From Halocaridina rubra (taxonomy: Eukaryota; Arthropoda; Malacostraca; Decapoda; Atyidae): 64,000 nt of DNA. Positions 49,001-61,876 of this stretch are shown piece by piece (within the stretch, counting starts at the first letter, position 1; every line of letters starts with the position of its first letter). The translations under genes were made by a program, and so were the position numbers. The stretch covers positions 1-64,000 of the forward strand of contig JAXCGZ010001894.1 in the NCBI GenBank assembly GCA_037179515.1, in the 5' to 3' direction. The notes below the pieces were generated by a model. It saw nothing but the letters and a program-made list of their open reading frames with translations. It ran no database searches and had not been told where the DNA came from.

Positions 49001-49697
49001 TCCTTCTCTCGGTGGCCTGCTGCATCCAGTGTTTGAGGCTGGGGCAGTCTTGCTGCAATTTGGCAAAGTCTGGACGGGACTTCAATGGCTCGAGAGGTGC
49101 ATCATCTGGTAAAGGAGGGGGAAACTCTCCGCGTTCCACATTACGTGTACTGACTGCATCAGACTCAACGGAGTCAGTCGGAGAATCGTCCATATTCTTG
49201 GCATCGAGGCCAGGAGTTGCTGCTGAAATGGCTTCATGTGACTTCCCCCGAGGGAAGTTATAACGAGAAATGTCCTTATGGTAGAGGTCGGCCTGGAAAG
49301 TAGGAACTAGGTTCAGTGCACGACCCATCAAGACAGGGTACATAAGCCCAATCATTGCCACAGCTGGGGCTTTTCCCTTGTAGTATTTGCAATCCAGGTT
49401 AATGACACAGCAGTGTCGTATTTGGGGTGTTCCTTCAGCAACCCGCACACGAACGACTTTGCTGGTAAAATCTTCATCCCTGACGAATCTCTCGTCAACA
49501 AGTATGCCATTGGCCCCTGTGTCAAGGGCTATCTCAACTTCCACACCATTTATGGTTTCTAGGCATTTTGGGATCATTTCTATATCATCATGTTCGATGA
49601 ATTCCACATTGGCAAGTTTGTGTGGTGGTACCTCGGCATTATCCTCATTGGCCCTTTCTGGCCCTGTTTCCACAACATGGGCTGAGTGAGTGGCCAA
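46086..49697 (-). pseudogene. Gypsy copy 2 pol: PR-IN-RT-RNase H with stops
   Basis: Same frame throughout. Protease (LDTGANGIL), integrase zinc module, core (TSNNGSQF where copy 1 has TSDNGSQF, so the second catalytic Asp is Asn), GPY/F module, then RT. A TAG near 47049 replaces a Gln codon (GLY*FRV). The next piece carries FIDDILVHS. The TGA at 46419-46421 lies between PV and YASRRL exactly as in copy 1. The remaining 95 or so codons encode RNase H (LRTDHRPLLYL). The Asp to Asn change and the TAG show the copy is inactive. Confidence 0.9.
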
Positions 49698-49721
49698 ACG
49701 GCTATGTGGGCCGCCGCTGTG

Positions 49722-50201
49722 TTAGGGAGCGTGGTGGCTCTTAGAGTTTGGCTGAAAACCCTGGGAAGGTGGAGCAGAGTAATGGCCTTTGCCTCTGAAC
49801 TGCTGAGGCTTAGGTCTTACCGGGTCATCCTTCTTGAGTGTGGGTGCATGGCTGCAATAAGGCTTAGGAGTGTGAGGAGGATGAGCTGGACGATTGAAGT
49901 TCTGCGAGGGGCTCTTGTGCTTCCCGTTCCTGTAATCTCTTTTTCCGGATAAAGGACTACTGTCTGGGGTTCCCGCTCGAAGCCGAGCAAGCGCAAGCTC
50001 ATGTTCACGTTGTGCTTGTGCCTCATCACGTTGTGCTTGTGCCTCATCACTTGCTCTCTTCTCCAGCTTATCTCGGCGCTCAACCATCTTCTCATGAGCC
50101 CATTCGAAGAGCTTCTGTCTTTGGGAAAAACCGTATCTCTCACCCCTAGCAATCATTATGTCCAAGTAACGCTCCTCATCGAATGTTTTGATGGTTTCCA
50201 T
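49722..50201 (-). pseudogene. Gypsy copy 2 gag, internally deleted
   Basis: The 159-codon remnant has the N terminus (METIKTFDEERYLD), two heptad repeats (DEAQAQR) and the basic tail (NGKHKSPSQN). About 210 residues of the central capsid-like region present in copy 1 are missing at a junction near 49940. A TAA at 49722-49724 separates it from pol in the same frame. Confidence 0.9.
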
Positions 50202-51452
50202 GTTTGTTTCCTAAAGAGTCAATAACGAAGTGCCAAAACAAACACACAAAAAAAAGAAATCTCTACAATACAGTAGTAGAAAAAAAATTAAAGAACCACA
50301 CAACACCAAGGAGAGAAAAAAAAAATTCAACACCACAGTTCAAACTTAAACGTAAAAGTGATCTCAAAACCTCACCATAAAAGTGACTCAAAATTCAATC
50401 AAGTGCAACAGCAGCAAAATGTTGCAAAACAGTGCATGAAACACTGGCAATACAGATTGGCAGTCGTGCCTGCTTAACAGCAATACATGGCAGTACCTGC
50501 AGTTATGGTGCAAATGAAAGGAATGAGCAACACAATCAAGTGCAACAGCAACAAAATGTTGCAAAACAGTGCATGAAACACTGGTAATACAGAATGGCAG
50601 TACCCACAAATAAAATGTCGTAAGTAATACGAACAAGTACAGCATAGCGGTCGTGCCTACGTATGAGCGCGTATATGGCAGTACCCACAAATAAAATGTC
50701 GTAAGTAATACGAACAAGTACAGTATAGCTGTCGTGCCTGCGTATGAGCGCGTATATGGCAGTACCCACAAATAAAATGTCGTAAGTAAAATTCTGGAGT
50801 GTTACCAAAAGGGCACAGATCCTATGCAAAATACACCAACGATAAGCTTAACAGCTTACTAGGCAGCCAGATTACACATTTCTACTAGTAATGAGAAAAT
50901 TTATTTTCAAGTGACAACTCAGACACATGAAAGGCTTAGCCTAGGCTCGATAAATGACACCAAAGTTTTTCTTCCAATCTATGAGCAGTCAATGCTTGAA
51001 TATAAAACACAATTATAAGCAAAAATACTTAATATGCTTTCTCCCAATTCCTAAATCCCAAGGAAATATAAACAATTCCTAACAAGTATCACCCTTTAAC
51101 GGATATATAAAACACGAATGCTTTAAAACTCAATCTTATCACGCAAATAAATGAAATTTTAAATAAAACGTCTTCTCGTCATGCAAAATTTCTAAAGTCT
51201 GTTACCACATAATCTCATGTAGATTTCCTGAAATATTGTTTACCACATGGGAAACAAGAAACTATTAGTTACCATAATTAATATTGAAAATAAGGAAAAA
51301 TTTCTTATCCGCAACGTCTCTAGCGCGAAAATTTTCGTGTGCAGCCTAAGATTCATTCATTTCAATAATCAAGCCAATGGTAATCGGGTTTCATGTGCAA
51401 TTTTTAAAAAGCAAAATAAAAATAAATTTATAAAATCAGTCTGTCTGTTCGG
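50202..51452 (-). other. Gypsy copy 2 leader with reduced repeat arrays
   Basis: Non-coding leader. It holds the same 81-bp (about 50590-50790) and 137-bp (about 50400-50590) repeat types as copy 1 but fewer units of each. Confidence 0.8.
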
Positions 51453-51470
51453 GTCCCTGTTCGGGCGCCA
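51453..51470 (-). other. Primer-binding site, tRNA-Lys type, gypsy copy 2
   Basis: Reverse complement of tggcgcccgaacagggac, four bases from the LTR end at 51475. Identical to copy 1. Confidence 0.92.
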
Positions 51471-51474
51471 ATCT

Positions 51475-53377
51475 TGTTGGGGTTTAGGATTCTAGAGTGT
51501 TGTTAAGATTCTGTTTTACAAAGGGGACTCAAAGTACCGAGCTCGGTTAAGAGCTCACAAACAGACAGGATAGATATTTGTACTTGAACACCCCATCTCT
51601 ATTACCATTAGTCGGTTAAATGAAACTCAGAATTCAACTTTCTTTTAATTTTGGAAATGCAATGACATTAAAAGAATTGAATTAAATTTCTCAAATTAAA
51701 TTTTATGAAATGCTGCGTCGAATCCCGGAGGTGGTGAGCACGATTTCGTTTCCCGGCACCATGGACGTATGCCAAGACTTTGGCCTCAACTCGATGATTA
51801 CCTCTGTCACACAGGCAGAGTAGAATACAGGACACTGCAATTTCAGAAACAGAAATGACACACTGTTTATAATGGGAAACTGAAAGCATGAGCACACCTA
51901 TAATGAGTTTCCAATGTCATTTTACTGGATGAAAATATATTGGTTATTCACAGCTAACCAGAAATATTTATGCTACCATAATAGCTTACAAAACCATTAA
52001 TTCTTTACTGGTTTTAAAGAAAACAGTATATTCACAATAAATGAAGAATAAGCAAGACAAATACAGTACTGTATGTATTCCTTAAATTGTGTGTAACCAC
52101 AAAAGTTGCAATGCTTATTACTGATTAACAATTAATATGGTAAAACACTATTTAGGATAAAGGAAGAATCTACGAGATAAGTACAGTATTCATTCACTTT
52201 TGGTTATCAAGAACTGTTTGCAATGAAAAAAAGGGTGCAAAACCACCTTTTGAGGTATTTGCAACTTATAACTCAAAACACTTTATCCCCAACATATGAA
52301 GAATTAGCAAGATAAATACAGTATGCATTCATTAAATTGTGGTTAACAGGAAATATTTGCAAAGCCAACAGGGTAAAACTACCTTTTAATTATTTGCAAT
52401 TTGTATAGCAAATAGCTTTATTGACGAGTTTTTGACGTAAAACACTTTATTTACGATGATAGAAAGAGGTGAAATGAAATTAGAATTTATTAGGAAAAGA
52501 GATAGATTTTTACGGGCTCATAACCAGTCTTCAGAGGATGAGATTTTCGTTTATCACATTCAATGAAAAGAAACTTCTTAGCAATGTATATCAGCTGTAA
52601 TTTCCAGGTTAAGGAATTAACTTTGGCATGTGAGATTCCAGTTTGGTAATCTACAAAATTTCGTGTGTATGGGAATGGAATCTGAGAATAAAAATCCATA
52701 AGATTAAGCCAGTAACGAATGTAACTAATTCTCGAAAATAAACCAATTTGCTTGACCCACGAGCTTTACCATACACTATCCCTCACCTTGTTGTGCTAGA
52801 TGAATTTCTGTGAAGATGCCACATAAATAAGGTTTGAAATAAACTTAGACTGCTCAGGCGAGATGTTGCCTCTTCGAAGATTGAGCGCCAAAGGAGGGCG
52901 TCTCATTGTCCCTCCTGGTGAGTTCATCTGTAGGATACATTTTCTAGAGCAGTAACTGGCTCTGATATAATTTAAGGACTATTTTAGTGGTGGTCCCTGG
53001 CAGGCATTTATAGCAGAGATGCAAGGGAGAGACAGTATTTTTAGGTGCAACAAGTGGAAGCAAATAAAATAAAACGAGAATAATAATGAAAAGTTAGGTT
53101 ACTGGTAAATAATCTCCAGAATGTTCTTGGCTCGTAGCAGACGGAAAATATGAGCAGCCTTTATATCGGGGCTATACTTCTACACGTACAAGAAGAGTAA
53201 ATAAGGTATATTTAAAATTAGCTATAAGCTAAAATATAAATTGCAAATAATCATAATCTGCAAAAGTCAAGAAGTGGGAATTAATTTTTTTAGTTAGAAA
53301 ATAACAGTCAAGTTACTAAATTAATTAATAAGGCATCTAACAGCCTTTGGTTACATTGAGCGAAACACTCTGTCACA
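51475..53377 (-). repeat. Gypsy copy 2, 5' LTR
   Basis: 1903 bp. Read on the minus strand it starts tgtgacagagtgtttcgctc and ends ccccaaca. It is followed on the right by TSD ctgag (53378-53382). Confidence 0.93.
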
Positions 53378-53585
53378 CTGAGCATAATCTCTGTTTGCAC
53401 TCCCCTCTCCCACGAGAGTTGGGAAGAAAGATAGAAGACTGTTTAAGTGATAAAGTGTTGTAGTGTTCCAATTAAGTGAAGTGATCCAGCCACAAGGCCC
53501 CTATATTTTATTAAACGAAATTGACAAACAGTGCAAGTGATATATACCTAGTGAAATCTGTAATATCCATGACTAGTTGTTAGTC

Positions 53586-54785
53586 ATGGCCTCTGCTGCT
53601 TCTCCTGCTCCCCCCAGAGGGGGGAATGGTACTCGACCCCCCTCAAGATGGGTGGACGGTTGTGGGAAAGAAGAGGCCAAGGACAGCCTCTGGCAGTAGC
53701 CATGAGAGTGCTGCTGCCCCAGTTCCCCCCCAGCCCCAAAGACCGATAGAGAGCCCATATCAGAGTTCAAAGTTCAGACTCCTTCTACCAAAGAGGCTTA
53801 TGACCTAATAAGAGAGTTAGAAAACCAACTCACTGAGTTCCGCCGCAAAATTAAGCCTAATGTACAGGGTGAATTTATCATCCACCCATCCTCAGCAGAA
53901 GCCGCAGAGAAGATCCGCAGCCTCAACTCACCTCATTTGACAGGCATGAACACTGCCCAAAAAATAAGAAAATACATCCTTATTGACTTCCCTGTTGCTT
54001 GGTCAGTTGACCTGCTAACCAAGCTAACGTATATTACGGCTGCCTCACGTTGCTCCTCCAAAATAGAGGGCCAAGCTGTCCTCTCAAAACAAGTTCTGGT
54101 CCACATCTTTGGTCCACCCCCTTCGCAAGTAAACCTCGGCATCTGGGGCAAATTCAACATAAGAGACTACTCTCCTGAACCACTGAGATGTTTCCGGAGT
54201 CAAAGATTTGGGCACTACAGAAATACATGCCATCTTCCAGAGAGATGTGCAATCTGCAGTGGGAGACATTCCACTGACTGCTGCCTCAACAAATTCAAGG
54301 CCAATGAAGCAACAGTTGCCAAGTGCCCAAACTGTAAGGGAAACCATCACGCATGGAACAACCGCTGCCCAGAAAGGCTGAAGAGGATTCCTCAAAGAGT
54401 CTCTCCTTCTGCCCCTGTCACCAATCACACCACCCCCAACTTTACCCCAGCTCCTCCCCCCACCTCCAATCCTTGGCAAAGGCCCCTTCCTGCCCCACTC
54501 ACACCTAACCTCCCCACCCAAAACCCATCACACAACACCAACCCAGCTCCTAACACACAGATCACACCTCCTACAGTTTCCACCCCTACACCAACTCCAT
54601 CCACCCCATCACACAACACTCACACTCCTACCATCCCCCCAAACAACACTCACAACCCTACCATCCCCTCACGCAACACTCACACCAACACCTCCACCCC
54701 ATGCAACACTCAAACACAATACAGTCACACGCAACACTCAGACCACACACACACCCGCTCACCACACCAGGTCCCGGGACCCTAG
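53586..54785 (+). pseudogene. I-type LINE ORF1, zinc-knuckle protein, frameshifted
   Basis: Starts at an ATG at 53586 (MASAASPAPPRG). It leaves frame in the run ccccccagagggggg near 53620, continues in another frame (DGWTVVGKKRPRTAS) and returns near 53765 (AYDLIRELENQ). The C-terminal part has three knuckle-like Cys/His clusters. The first reads CFRSQRFGHYRNTC, with Ser replacing the usual second Cys. The next are CAICSGRHSTDCC and CPNCKGNHHAWNNRC. A 110-residue Pro/Thr/Asn-rich tail follows. Its expected role is nucleic-acid binding in the LINE particle. Confidence 0.8.
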
Positions 54786-55073
54786 ACTTAGATCCCATAC
54801 ACCCCACACTTAAACAGCCTATCCAGACACCTTCCTCTGCCTCCTCTTCCCAACAGCAAACCCTCTTCACAGTAAACGAGCTCACCAACCTTCTTATTCA
54901 AACCATACAGGCAGCCGCCCGACTCCTCGATACCAGAGCCACTACTCAAGATGCTTACAATCAAGTCGTCGAAGTAGCCCACTCCGTTGTCGCCCATGCC
55001 CTCGTCTCCAGAATCCACCACCAGCCTCAACAACCCACCACTCCTACCACCTCCACTTCCTTAAATCATCAAG

Positions 55074-58000
55074 ATGTCTAATCTCGGGATCCTACACTGG
55101 AACGCCCAGGGTCTCAGACGCAAGGTACAACATCTTGAAGGCATTGCCAAGACTGACAACATAGATGTCATCATGGTTCAAGAAACCCTGTGCACAGACC
55201 AAAACACTTCAAAAATCTCAGGATACAAAGGATTCTACCAGCACTGGTCTCCAGGGGAGAACAGAGGCAGCGCCACCTTCATCAGGAAAAACCTGTTAGC
55301 CAAGGAAATAACCCGACCGGTCCACTGCGGCGAAGATGTCCTCGTCCTAGCTGTTAATATCAAATTTCAGGGCAGCTGCATAGATCTGTACAACATTTAC
55401 AGACCACAGGATGGTGGCTTAGACCTGACTACCCTCTTCGGGCTAGCCAGTCATCGTGACTTGGTAATAGGAGGCGACTTCAACACGCGCCATCCTAGAT
55501 TCAGGTATGAGCGCCCCTGTGCTACAGGCAGACACATCATGAGTATGCTGGACGACCAAGAAGACGTCTCCCTTCTCAACAATCATGAGCCAACACATGA
55601 CAGAGGTGGAATACTGGACCTCACTTTTGTCTCCAACTCCCTAAAGCAAGACGCCACATGGAGAGTTCATCCGCTGGTCACAAGCGACCACTATGGGATC
55701 CATCTCATGCTGCCAATTCCTGAAATCTTCCAAATCCCTGTTCCTCCCCCTCGATGGAATTTCAAGAAGGCCGACTGAGGCCGATTCCAGGAGCACTTTA
55801 GCAATTGGTTTTCAGCCTACACACCATCCGAAAACATCGACCAAGCAGAGGCCGAGCTAGTCAATTCCCAGCAAGCTGCAGCAAACTCCTCCATCCCCCT
55901 CTGCAAACCACAACACACCACTCATCGAGACAGATGGTACTACTGTGATAGAGTTAAAGAACTCAATCACCGGCTCAACATCATCCGGAAAATGCACAGG
56001 AAACGTTGCACTGAAGACTCCTACCGCACTCTCCAGGCAGTCAAAGAACATGTCCATGAAGACACGCAACATCAAGAGGAAAAAATGGCTAGAGTGGTGT
56101 TCCACCCTAGATGCTCACACCTCTGTGGGCCAGATGTGGAGGCGCATTAACACCTTTGCTTAAGGAAAACCTCCTAAAATCACCTCCCACAGGGATCCTA
56201 GCAGGGCAGCAGAATAACTCTCCATCAAATTCGCCGATAGAGCAAGCTCCAACCAGCTCCATATCACCACCAGAACAACTCTTTAGGACCTCACCACTGC
56301 AAGATGGGAAGAAATAGAAGAGGCCATCAACACTGAAAGCGAAGCAGATGCCCCATTCTCTCTGACTGAGCTACTAAGAGTAAGCAAATGCTCTAAGAAC
56401 ACAGCCCCAGGTGCTGATAGAATCACATACACAATGATTCAAAATATGGCCCCAAGGGGAGCTTGCTCTACTCTTTCTGATCAATTCAGCATACACACGA
56501 AAAATCAGACCAGCCTCATGGAACAGAGCAGACATTCAGCCCATCCCAAAACCACAGGACCTTGACAACCCTCGCCCCATCTCCCTCCTAAGCTGCCTGA
56601 GCAAGACGGCAGAATAGATGGTACTTAACAGAGTCCACTGGAAATGCCCACCCTTCCTAGAAAACATGTTTGCCTATCAGCCTGGCTTAGGCACCTCATA
56701 ATGCATAGCCTCCATGCTATCATTTATCAACAACTGCTGTGGATACATCGTTTTTATAGACCTAGAGAAGGCCTTTGGACTAGCCTATGTGCCGGCAATA
56801 CTCTCAGCTCTCGTTTCAAAGCAGATCAAAGGTAACCTTCTCTCATGGATCAAGCAGAGTCTACAAAACCGTAGTGCACGAGTCAAAGTTGATGGGCACT
56901 ACTCCACCTACAAAAACCAGGAAAATGGGACCCCCCAAGGTGGAATCCTTAGCTCCTTCCTCTTTCATTGTCTCATGGAAAAACTCATGGACATCGCACT
57001 ACCATATGGAGCCAAACTCTTCAACTATGTGGATGACTTTGCCCTTGTCACAATAGGAGACAAAAGCTCTAACAAGACACAGTGCTGCCTCACCAAGATT
57101 CACCAAGCCTCCATCTCCCTTGGAGTTAAATTCAATGCCCACAAAACCAAGGCCCTTCCCATCCACCAGTGGAGACCAGACACTAATCTGGTCATAGGTA
57201 ATGAGCCTGTGGACTGGGTTACCAAACACCAATACCTGGGTGTAATCATCGACGGCAAACTAACCTTTGGACCTGAAATTCAACACTTGCGCGACAGGTG
57301 CAGCCAGCGACAAGCGGTCCTTCGTCGGATGTCGGGCCTCTACGATGGTGCATCATTTAATGTCCTCAGAAGCTTCTATGTACAAACCATACGCAGCATC
57401 ATAGACTATGCTTGTCCCACACTCTGGCTACTAAAAGACCAACAGTGGGACAAGATAGAAGTAATTCAAAACAGCGCCATATGCACCATGCTAGGAGCCC
57501 CCATGTGGACCAAGAGAGAAAACATCCAGATGGAATCAGGACTCATGCCACTCAAACTCAGAGCTCAGCAAAGACTGACCCTCTTTGTGGCCAAAACCAC
57601 CACTGCCCAACATAAATGCCTCGCTGGCACAAATCTCCATCTAGCCCTCAATCGCCACCCCAACCACCATCCTAAAACCTGGGCAGCCAATGTCTGCGCT
57701 AGCCTGCAAGCACTGCCAGTCAGGGAGAGCATCCTAGCCAAGATACAGGACACACCGCTTCCTGAATACAGATGCCCACCCCCATGGAATGACCATCCAC
57801 TCGACATAAAGATCGAGCTCCCTGACAACCCCAAAAGCTTGGTAAACCCGCTTGTCCTTAAAAACATATACAAGGACAAAATTCAGAGCTGGCGCAGGCT
57901 AAACCCTCAAGTCTACTACACTGACGGTTCAGTAAATCAAGAAACTGGAGCCTCAGGCGCCGCCTTCACCACTGAAAACTACATCCTATCCTGGAGACTG

Positions 58001-58420
58001 TCAAGCTCCTGCTCTTAATAACTAAACACAACCTGTGCACAGACATTGGCTCCTCCTCCACCTGGTGGTACAAAGTCACCACTGATCTTCAGCGAATCAC
58101 CCTGCCTAAGAACCTTCGACGAAGCACGGCGGTCAATGTGTACCGTCTGAGACTCGGGTACAAGTGCATCTGGCGAATAGTGGAGGATATCATCAGGGAA
58201 TGAACCTTTTGCCAGGTAGCCTCACCACATCCACTGCTCCGTTACATCCTCGAATGTGATTCCTTTTCAGAAATTCGACGGAAAACTGGTGCCCCCGCAA
58301 CATCCAGCGAAGATCCAAATGCCCCTCATGTTGCTAGCTCCATAATCAAACTAGCAACAAACAACTACATGAACAGTCTACTAAATATCATCAGTCAGTA
58401 CCCTCCACCAAGATAACCAT
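55074..58420 (+). pseudogene. I-type LINE ORF2 (endonuclease-RT), copy 1, multiply disabled
   Basis: The endonuclease (55074-55778) has LHWNAQGL, VQETLCTD, GGDFNTRH and TSDHYG. It ends at a TGA in what should be continuous protein. Further stops or shifts follow near 56067, 56161, 56214, 56284, 56450, 56616 and 56700. RT resumes at 56714-58018 with FIDLEKAF, NGTPQGGILSS and active site FNYVDDFAL. The RNase H start (YYTDGSVNQE) is cut by a deletion of about 350 bp at about 58016, relative to copy 2. The C-terminal tail, with a Cys/His cluster, continues to about 58420. Confidence 0.87.
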
Positions 58421-58727
58421 GTAATAACTCTCTCTCACCCCCAAAACAGGAATTCATTTAAATTGTTTGATGTAAACTAATAATCCTCAACTGAACACTT
58501 ATGCTTACCATTATCTTTACAGTTTTGCACAACCTCACCTGCAGGCCAAAATAGGAAAGTCCAATCACCCTCAAGAGTGAATACCACCAACAATAACAAG
58601 ATTTCACCCCACCTCCTCACCAAATAGGAAGAGCAAATACTACCTACAATCAACAAAATCTTACCCCACCTGCGGGTCACAAGGGAAGGTCCGCTCACCC
58701 TCAAGGGAGAACATCAAAGAAAAAAAA
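58421..58727 (+). other. I-type LINE 3' UTR, copy 1
   Basis: Non-coding; repeated phrases such as (c)accctcaag(a/g)g(a)g and caccccacct. It ends catcaaagaaaaaaaaa. The same sequence terminates copy 2. Confidence 0.75.
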
Positions 58728-58740
58728 ATGGAATTTGAGT

Positions 58741-61545
58741 GTGACAGAGTTAAAGAACTCAATCACCGGCTCAACATCATCCGGAAAATGCACAGGAAAT
58801 GTCGCACTGAAGACTCCTACCGCACTCTCCAGGCAGTCAAAGAACATGTCCATGAAGAGACACGCAACATCAAGAGGAAAAAATGGCTAGATTGGTCTTC
58901 CACCTTAGATGCTCACACCTCTGTGGGCCAGATGTGGAGGAGCATTAACACCTATGCTAAAGGAAAACCTCCTAAAATCACCTCCCACAGGGATCCTAGC
59001 AAGGCAGCAGAAGAACTCTCCGTCAAATTCGCCGATAGAGCAAGCTCCAACCAGCTCCATATCACCACCAGAACAACTCTTTAGGACCTCACCACTGCAA
59101 GATGGGAAAAAATAGAAGAGGCCATCAACACTGAAGACGAAACATATGCCCCATTCTCTCTGACTGAGCTACTAAGAGTAAGCAAAATCTCTAGGAGCAC
59201 AGCCCCAGGTGCTGATAGAATCACATACACAATGATTCAAAATATGGGGCCCCAAGGGGAGCTTGCTCTACTCTCTCTGATCAATTCGACATACACACGA
59301 AGAATCAGACCAGCCTCATGGAACAGAGCAGACATTCAGCCCATCCCAAAACCACAGGACCCTGATAACCCTCACCCCATCTCCCTCCTAAGCTGCCTGA
59401 GCAAGACGGCAGAAAAGATGGTACTTAACAGAGTCCACTGGAAATGCCCACCCTTCCTAGAAAACATGTTTGCCTACCAGCCTGGCTTAGGCACCTCAGA
59501 ATGCATAGCCTCCATGCTATCATTTATCAATAACTGCTGTGGATACATCGTTTTTCTAGACCTAGAGAAGGCCTTTGAACTAGCCTATGTGCCGGCAATA
59601 CTCTCAGCTCTCGTTTCAAAGCAGATCAAAGGTAACCTTCTCTCACTGATCAAGCAGAGTCTACAAAACTGCAGTGCATGAGTCAAAGTAGATGGGCACT
59701 ACTCCACCTACAAAAACCAGGAAAATGGGACCCCCCAAGGTGGAATCCTTAGCTCCTTCCTCTTTCATTGTCTCATGGAAAAACTCATGAACATCGCACT
59801 ACCATATGGAGCCAAACTCTTCAACTATACGGATGACTTTGCCCTTGTCACAATAGGCGACAGAAGCTCTAACAAGACACAGTGCTGCTTCACCAAGATT
59901 CACCAAGCCTCCATCTCCCTTGGAGTTAAAATCAATGCCCACAAAACCAAGGCCCTTCCCATCCACCAGTGGAGACCAGACACTAATCTGGTCATAGGTA
60001 ATGAGCCTGTGGACTGGGTTACCAAACACCAATACCTGAGTGTAATCATCGACGACAAACTAACCTTTGGACCTGAAATTCAACACTTGCGCGACAGGTG
60101 CAGCCAGCGACAAGCGGTCCTTCGTCGGATGTCGGGCCTCTACGATGGTGCATCATTTAGTGTCCTCAGAAGCTTCTATGTACAAGCCATACGCAGCCTC
60201 ATAGACTATGCTTGTCCCACACTCTGGCTACTAAAAGATCAACAATGGGACAAGATAGAAGTAATTCAAAACAACGCCATATGTACCATGCTAGGAGCCC
60301 CCATGTGGACCAAGAGAGAAAACATCCAGATGGAATCAGGACTCATGCCACTCAAACTCAAAGCTCAGCAAAGACTGACCCTCTTTGTGGCCAAAACCAC
60401 CACTGCCCAACATAAATGCCTCGCTGGCACAAATCTCCATCTAGCCCTCAATCGCCACCCCAACCACCATCCTAAAACCTGGGCAGCCAAGGTCTGTGCT
60501 AGCCTGCAAGCACTGCCAGTCAAGGAGAGCATCCTAGCCAAGATACAGGACACTCTGCTTCCTGAATACAGATGCCCACCCCCATGGAATGGCCAACCAC
60601 TCGACATAAAGATTGAGCTCCCTGACAACCCCAAAAGCTTGGTAAACCCGCTTGTCCTTAAAAACATATACAAGGACAAAATTCAGAGCTGGAGCAGGCT
60701 AAACTCTCAAGTCTATTGCACTGACGGTTCAGTAAATCAAGAAACTGGAGCCTCAGGCGCCGCCTTCACCACTGAAAACCACGTCCTATCCTGGAGATTG
60801 TCAAACTCCTGCTCATTGCTCCAGACTGAGCTTGTTGCCATATCCAACGCCCTCGACTTCTTCAACCAGCAAGGAGCTGACCATGCCCTACTGCTCTCTG
60901 ACTCTAAAGGCGCCTTACAGGCCATCAAGAAGCCACTCCTCAGAGACAATGTACGTATCATCACCATCAACCTCAGCCACTACCACAGGATGACCAGCCT
61001 TGGAAAAGCCATCACTCTTGCCTGGATTCCCAGCCACGTCGGCATCAAGGGAAATGAGGAAGCCGATCAAGCCGCCAAACAAGCTACTCTCAGAGCAGAA
61101 ATCCAAAAATCTATCTCCTGGGATTCAACAGATAAAAAATAAAGCCACCAAGTCACTCCTTAACGCCTTAATAACTAAACACAACCTGTGCACAGACATT
61201 GGCTCCCCCTCCACCTGGTTGTACAAAGCCACCACTGATCTTCAGCGAATCACCCTGCCTAAGAACCTTTGACGAAGCACGGCGGTCAATATGTACCGTC
61301 TGAGACTCGGGTACAAGTGCATCTGGCGAATAGTGGAGGATATCATCAGGGAATGAACCTTTTGCCAGGTAGCCTCACCACATCCACTGCTCCATTACAT
61401 CCTCGAATGTGGTTCCTTTTCAGAAATTCGACGGAAAACTGGTGCCCCCGCAACATCCAGCGAAGATCCAAATGTCATCAGACTAGCAACAAACAACTAC
61501 ATGAACAGTCTACTAAATATCATCAGGCAATACCCTCCACCAAGA
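58741..61545 (+). pseudogene. I-type LINE ORF2 (RT-RNase H), copy 2, disabled
   Basis: Pieces at 58741-59084, 59232-59681 and 59775-61142, then a shifted tail. The second piece has RT motifs (PISLLSCLSKTAEKMVLNRV, FLDLEKAFELAY). The third has the active site as FNYTDDFAL (YTDD, YVDD in copy 1) and a complete RNase H: YCTDGSVNQE, LLQTELVAISNAL, LLSDSKGALQAI, WIPSHVGIKGNEEADQAA. Stops include TAG at 59082-59084 and a TGA replacing Arg at 59679-59681. The TAG, and a TGA at 61354-61356, recur at the same places in copy 1 (56284-56286 and 58201-58203). Confidence 0.87.
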
Positions 61546-61876
61546 TAACCATGTAATAACTCTCTCACCTCCAAAACAGGAATTCATTTAAATTGTTTGA
61601 TGTAAAGTAATAATCCTCAACTGAACACTTATGCTTTCCATTATCTTTACATTTTTGCACAACCTCACCTGCGGGCCAAAATAGGAAAGTCCGATCACCC
61701 TCAAGAGTGAATACCACCAACAATAACAAGATTTCACCCCACCTCCTCACCAAATAGGAAAGCCCATTCGCCCACAAGAGCGAATATCAACTACAATCAA
61801 CAAAATCTTACCCCACCTGCAGGCCACAAGGGAAGGTCCGCTCACCCTCAAGGAAGAACATCAAAGAAAAAAAAAT
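61546..61876 (+). other. I-type LINE 3' UTR, copy 2
   Basis: Non-coding. Matches the copy 1 3' UTR with an extra segment (aagcccattcgcccacaaga) and ends in a run of nine A. Confidence 0.75.

Larger units (their letters stand above)
38860..53377 (-). mobile_element. Integrase-first Ty3/gypsy-type element (Gmr1-like), copy 2, decayed
   Basis: Minus-strand relative of the element at 22755-33662, inserted in the I-type LINE 5' UTR with TSD ctgag on both sides. The 5' LTR is 51475-53377. The 3' LTR is 38860-39205 plus 43897-45447, split by a CR1-type LINE. Its reading frame has in-frame stops and a gag deletion, so it is dead, but PR, IN, RT and RNase H regions are all recognisable in the same integrase-first order. 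Confidence 0.92.
37931..58727 (+). mobile_element. I-type LINE with RNase H, copy 1 (interrupted)
   Basis: Long non-LTR element split by gypsy copy 2 (38860-53377). Removing that insertion gives about 6.3 kb: 5' UTR (to 38859 and 53378-53585), ORF1 with zinc knuckles, ORF2 with endonuclease, RT and remnants of the C-terminal domain, 3' UTR and a short poly(A) at about 58718-58727. ORF2 has several stops and frameshifts, and RNase H is deleted. The exact 5' end is uncertain: it may start near the TATA-like motif or after the 22-bp A run at 38100-38121. Confidence 0.8.

Noticed and set aside
54425..55033. Gly/Val-rich minus-strand ORFs opposite LINE ORF1
   Set aside because: Complement of the Pro/Thr-rich tail of ORF1, low complexity.
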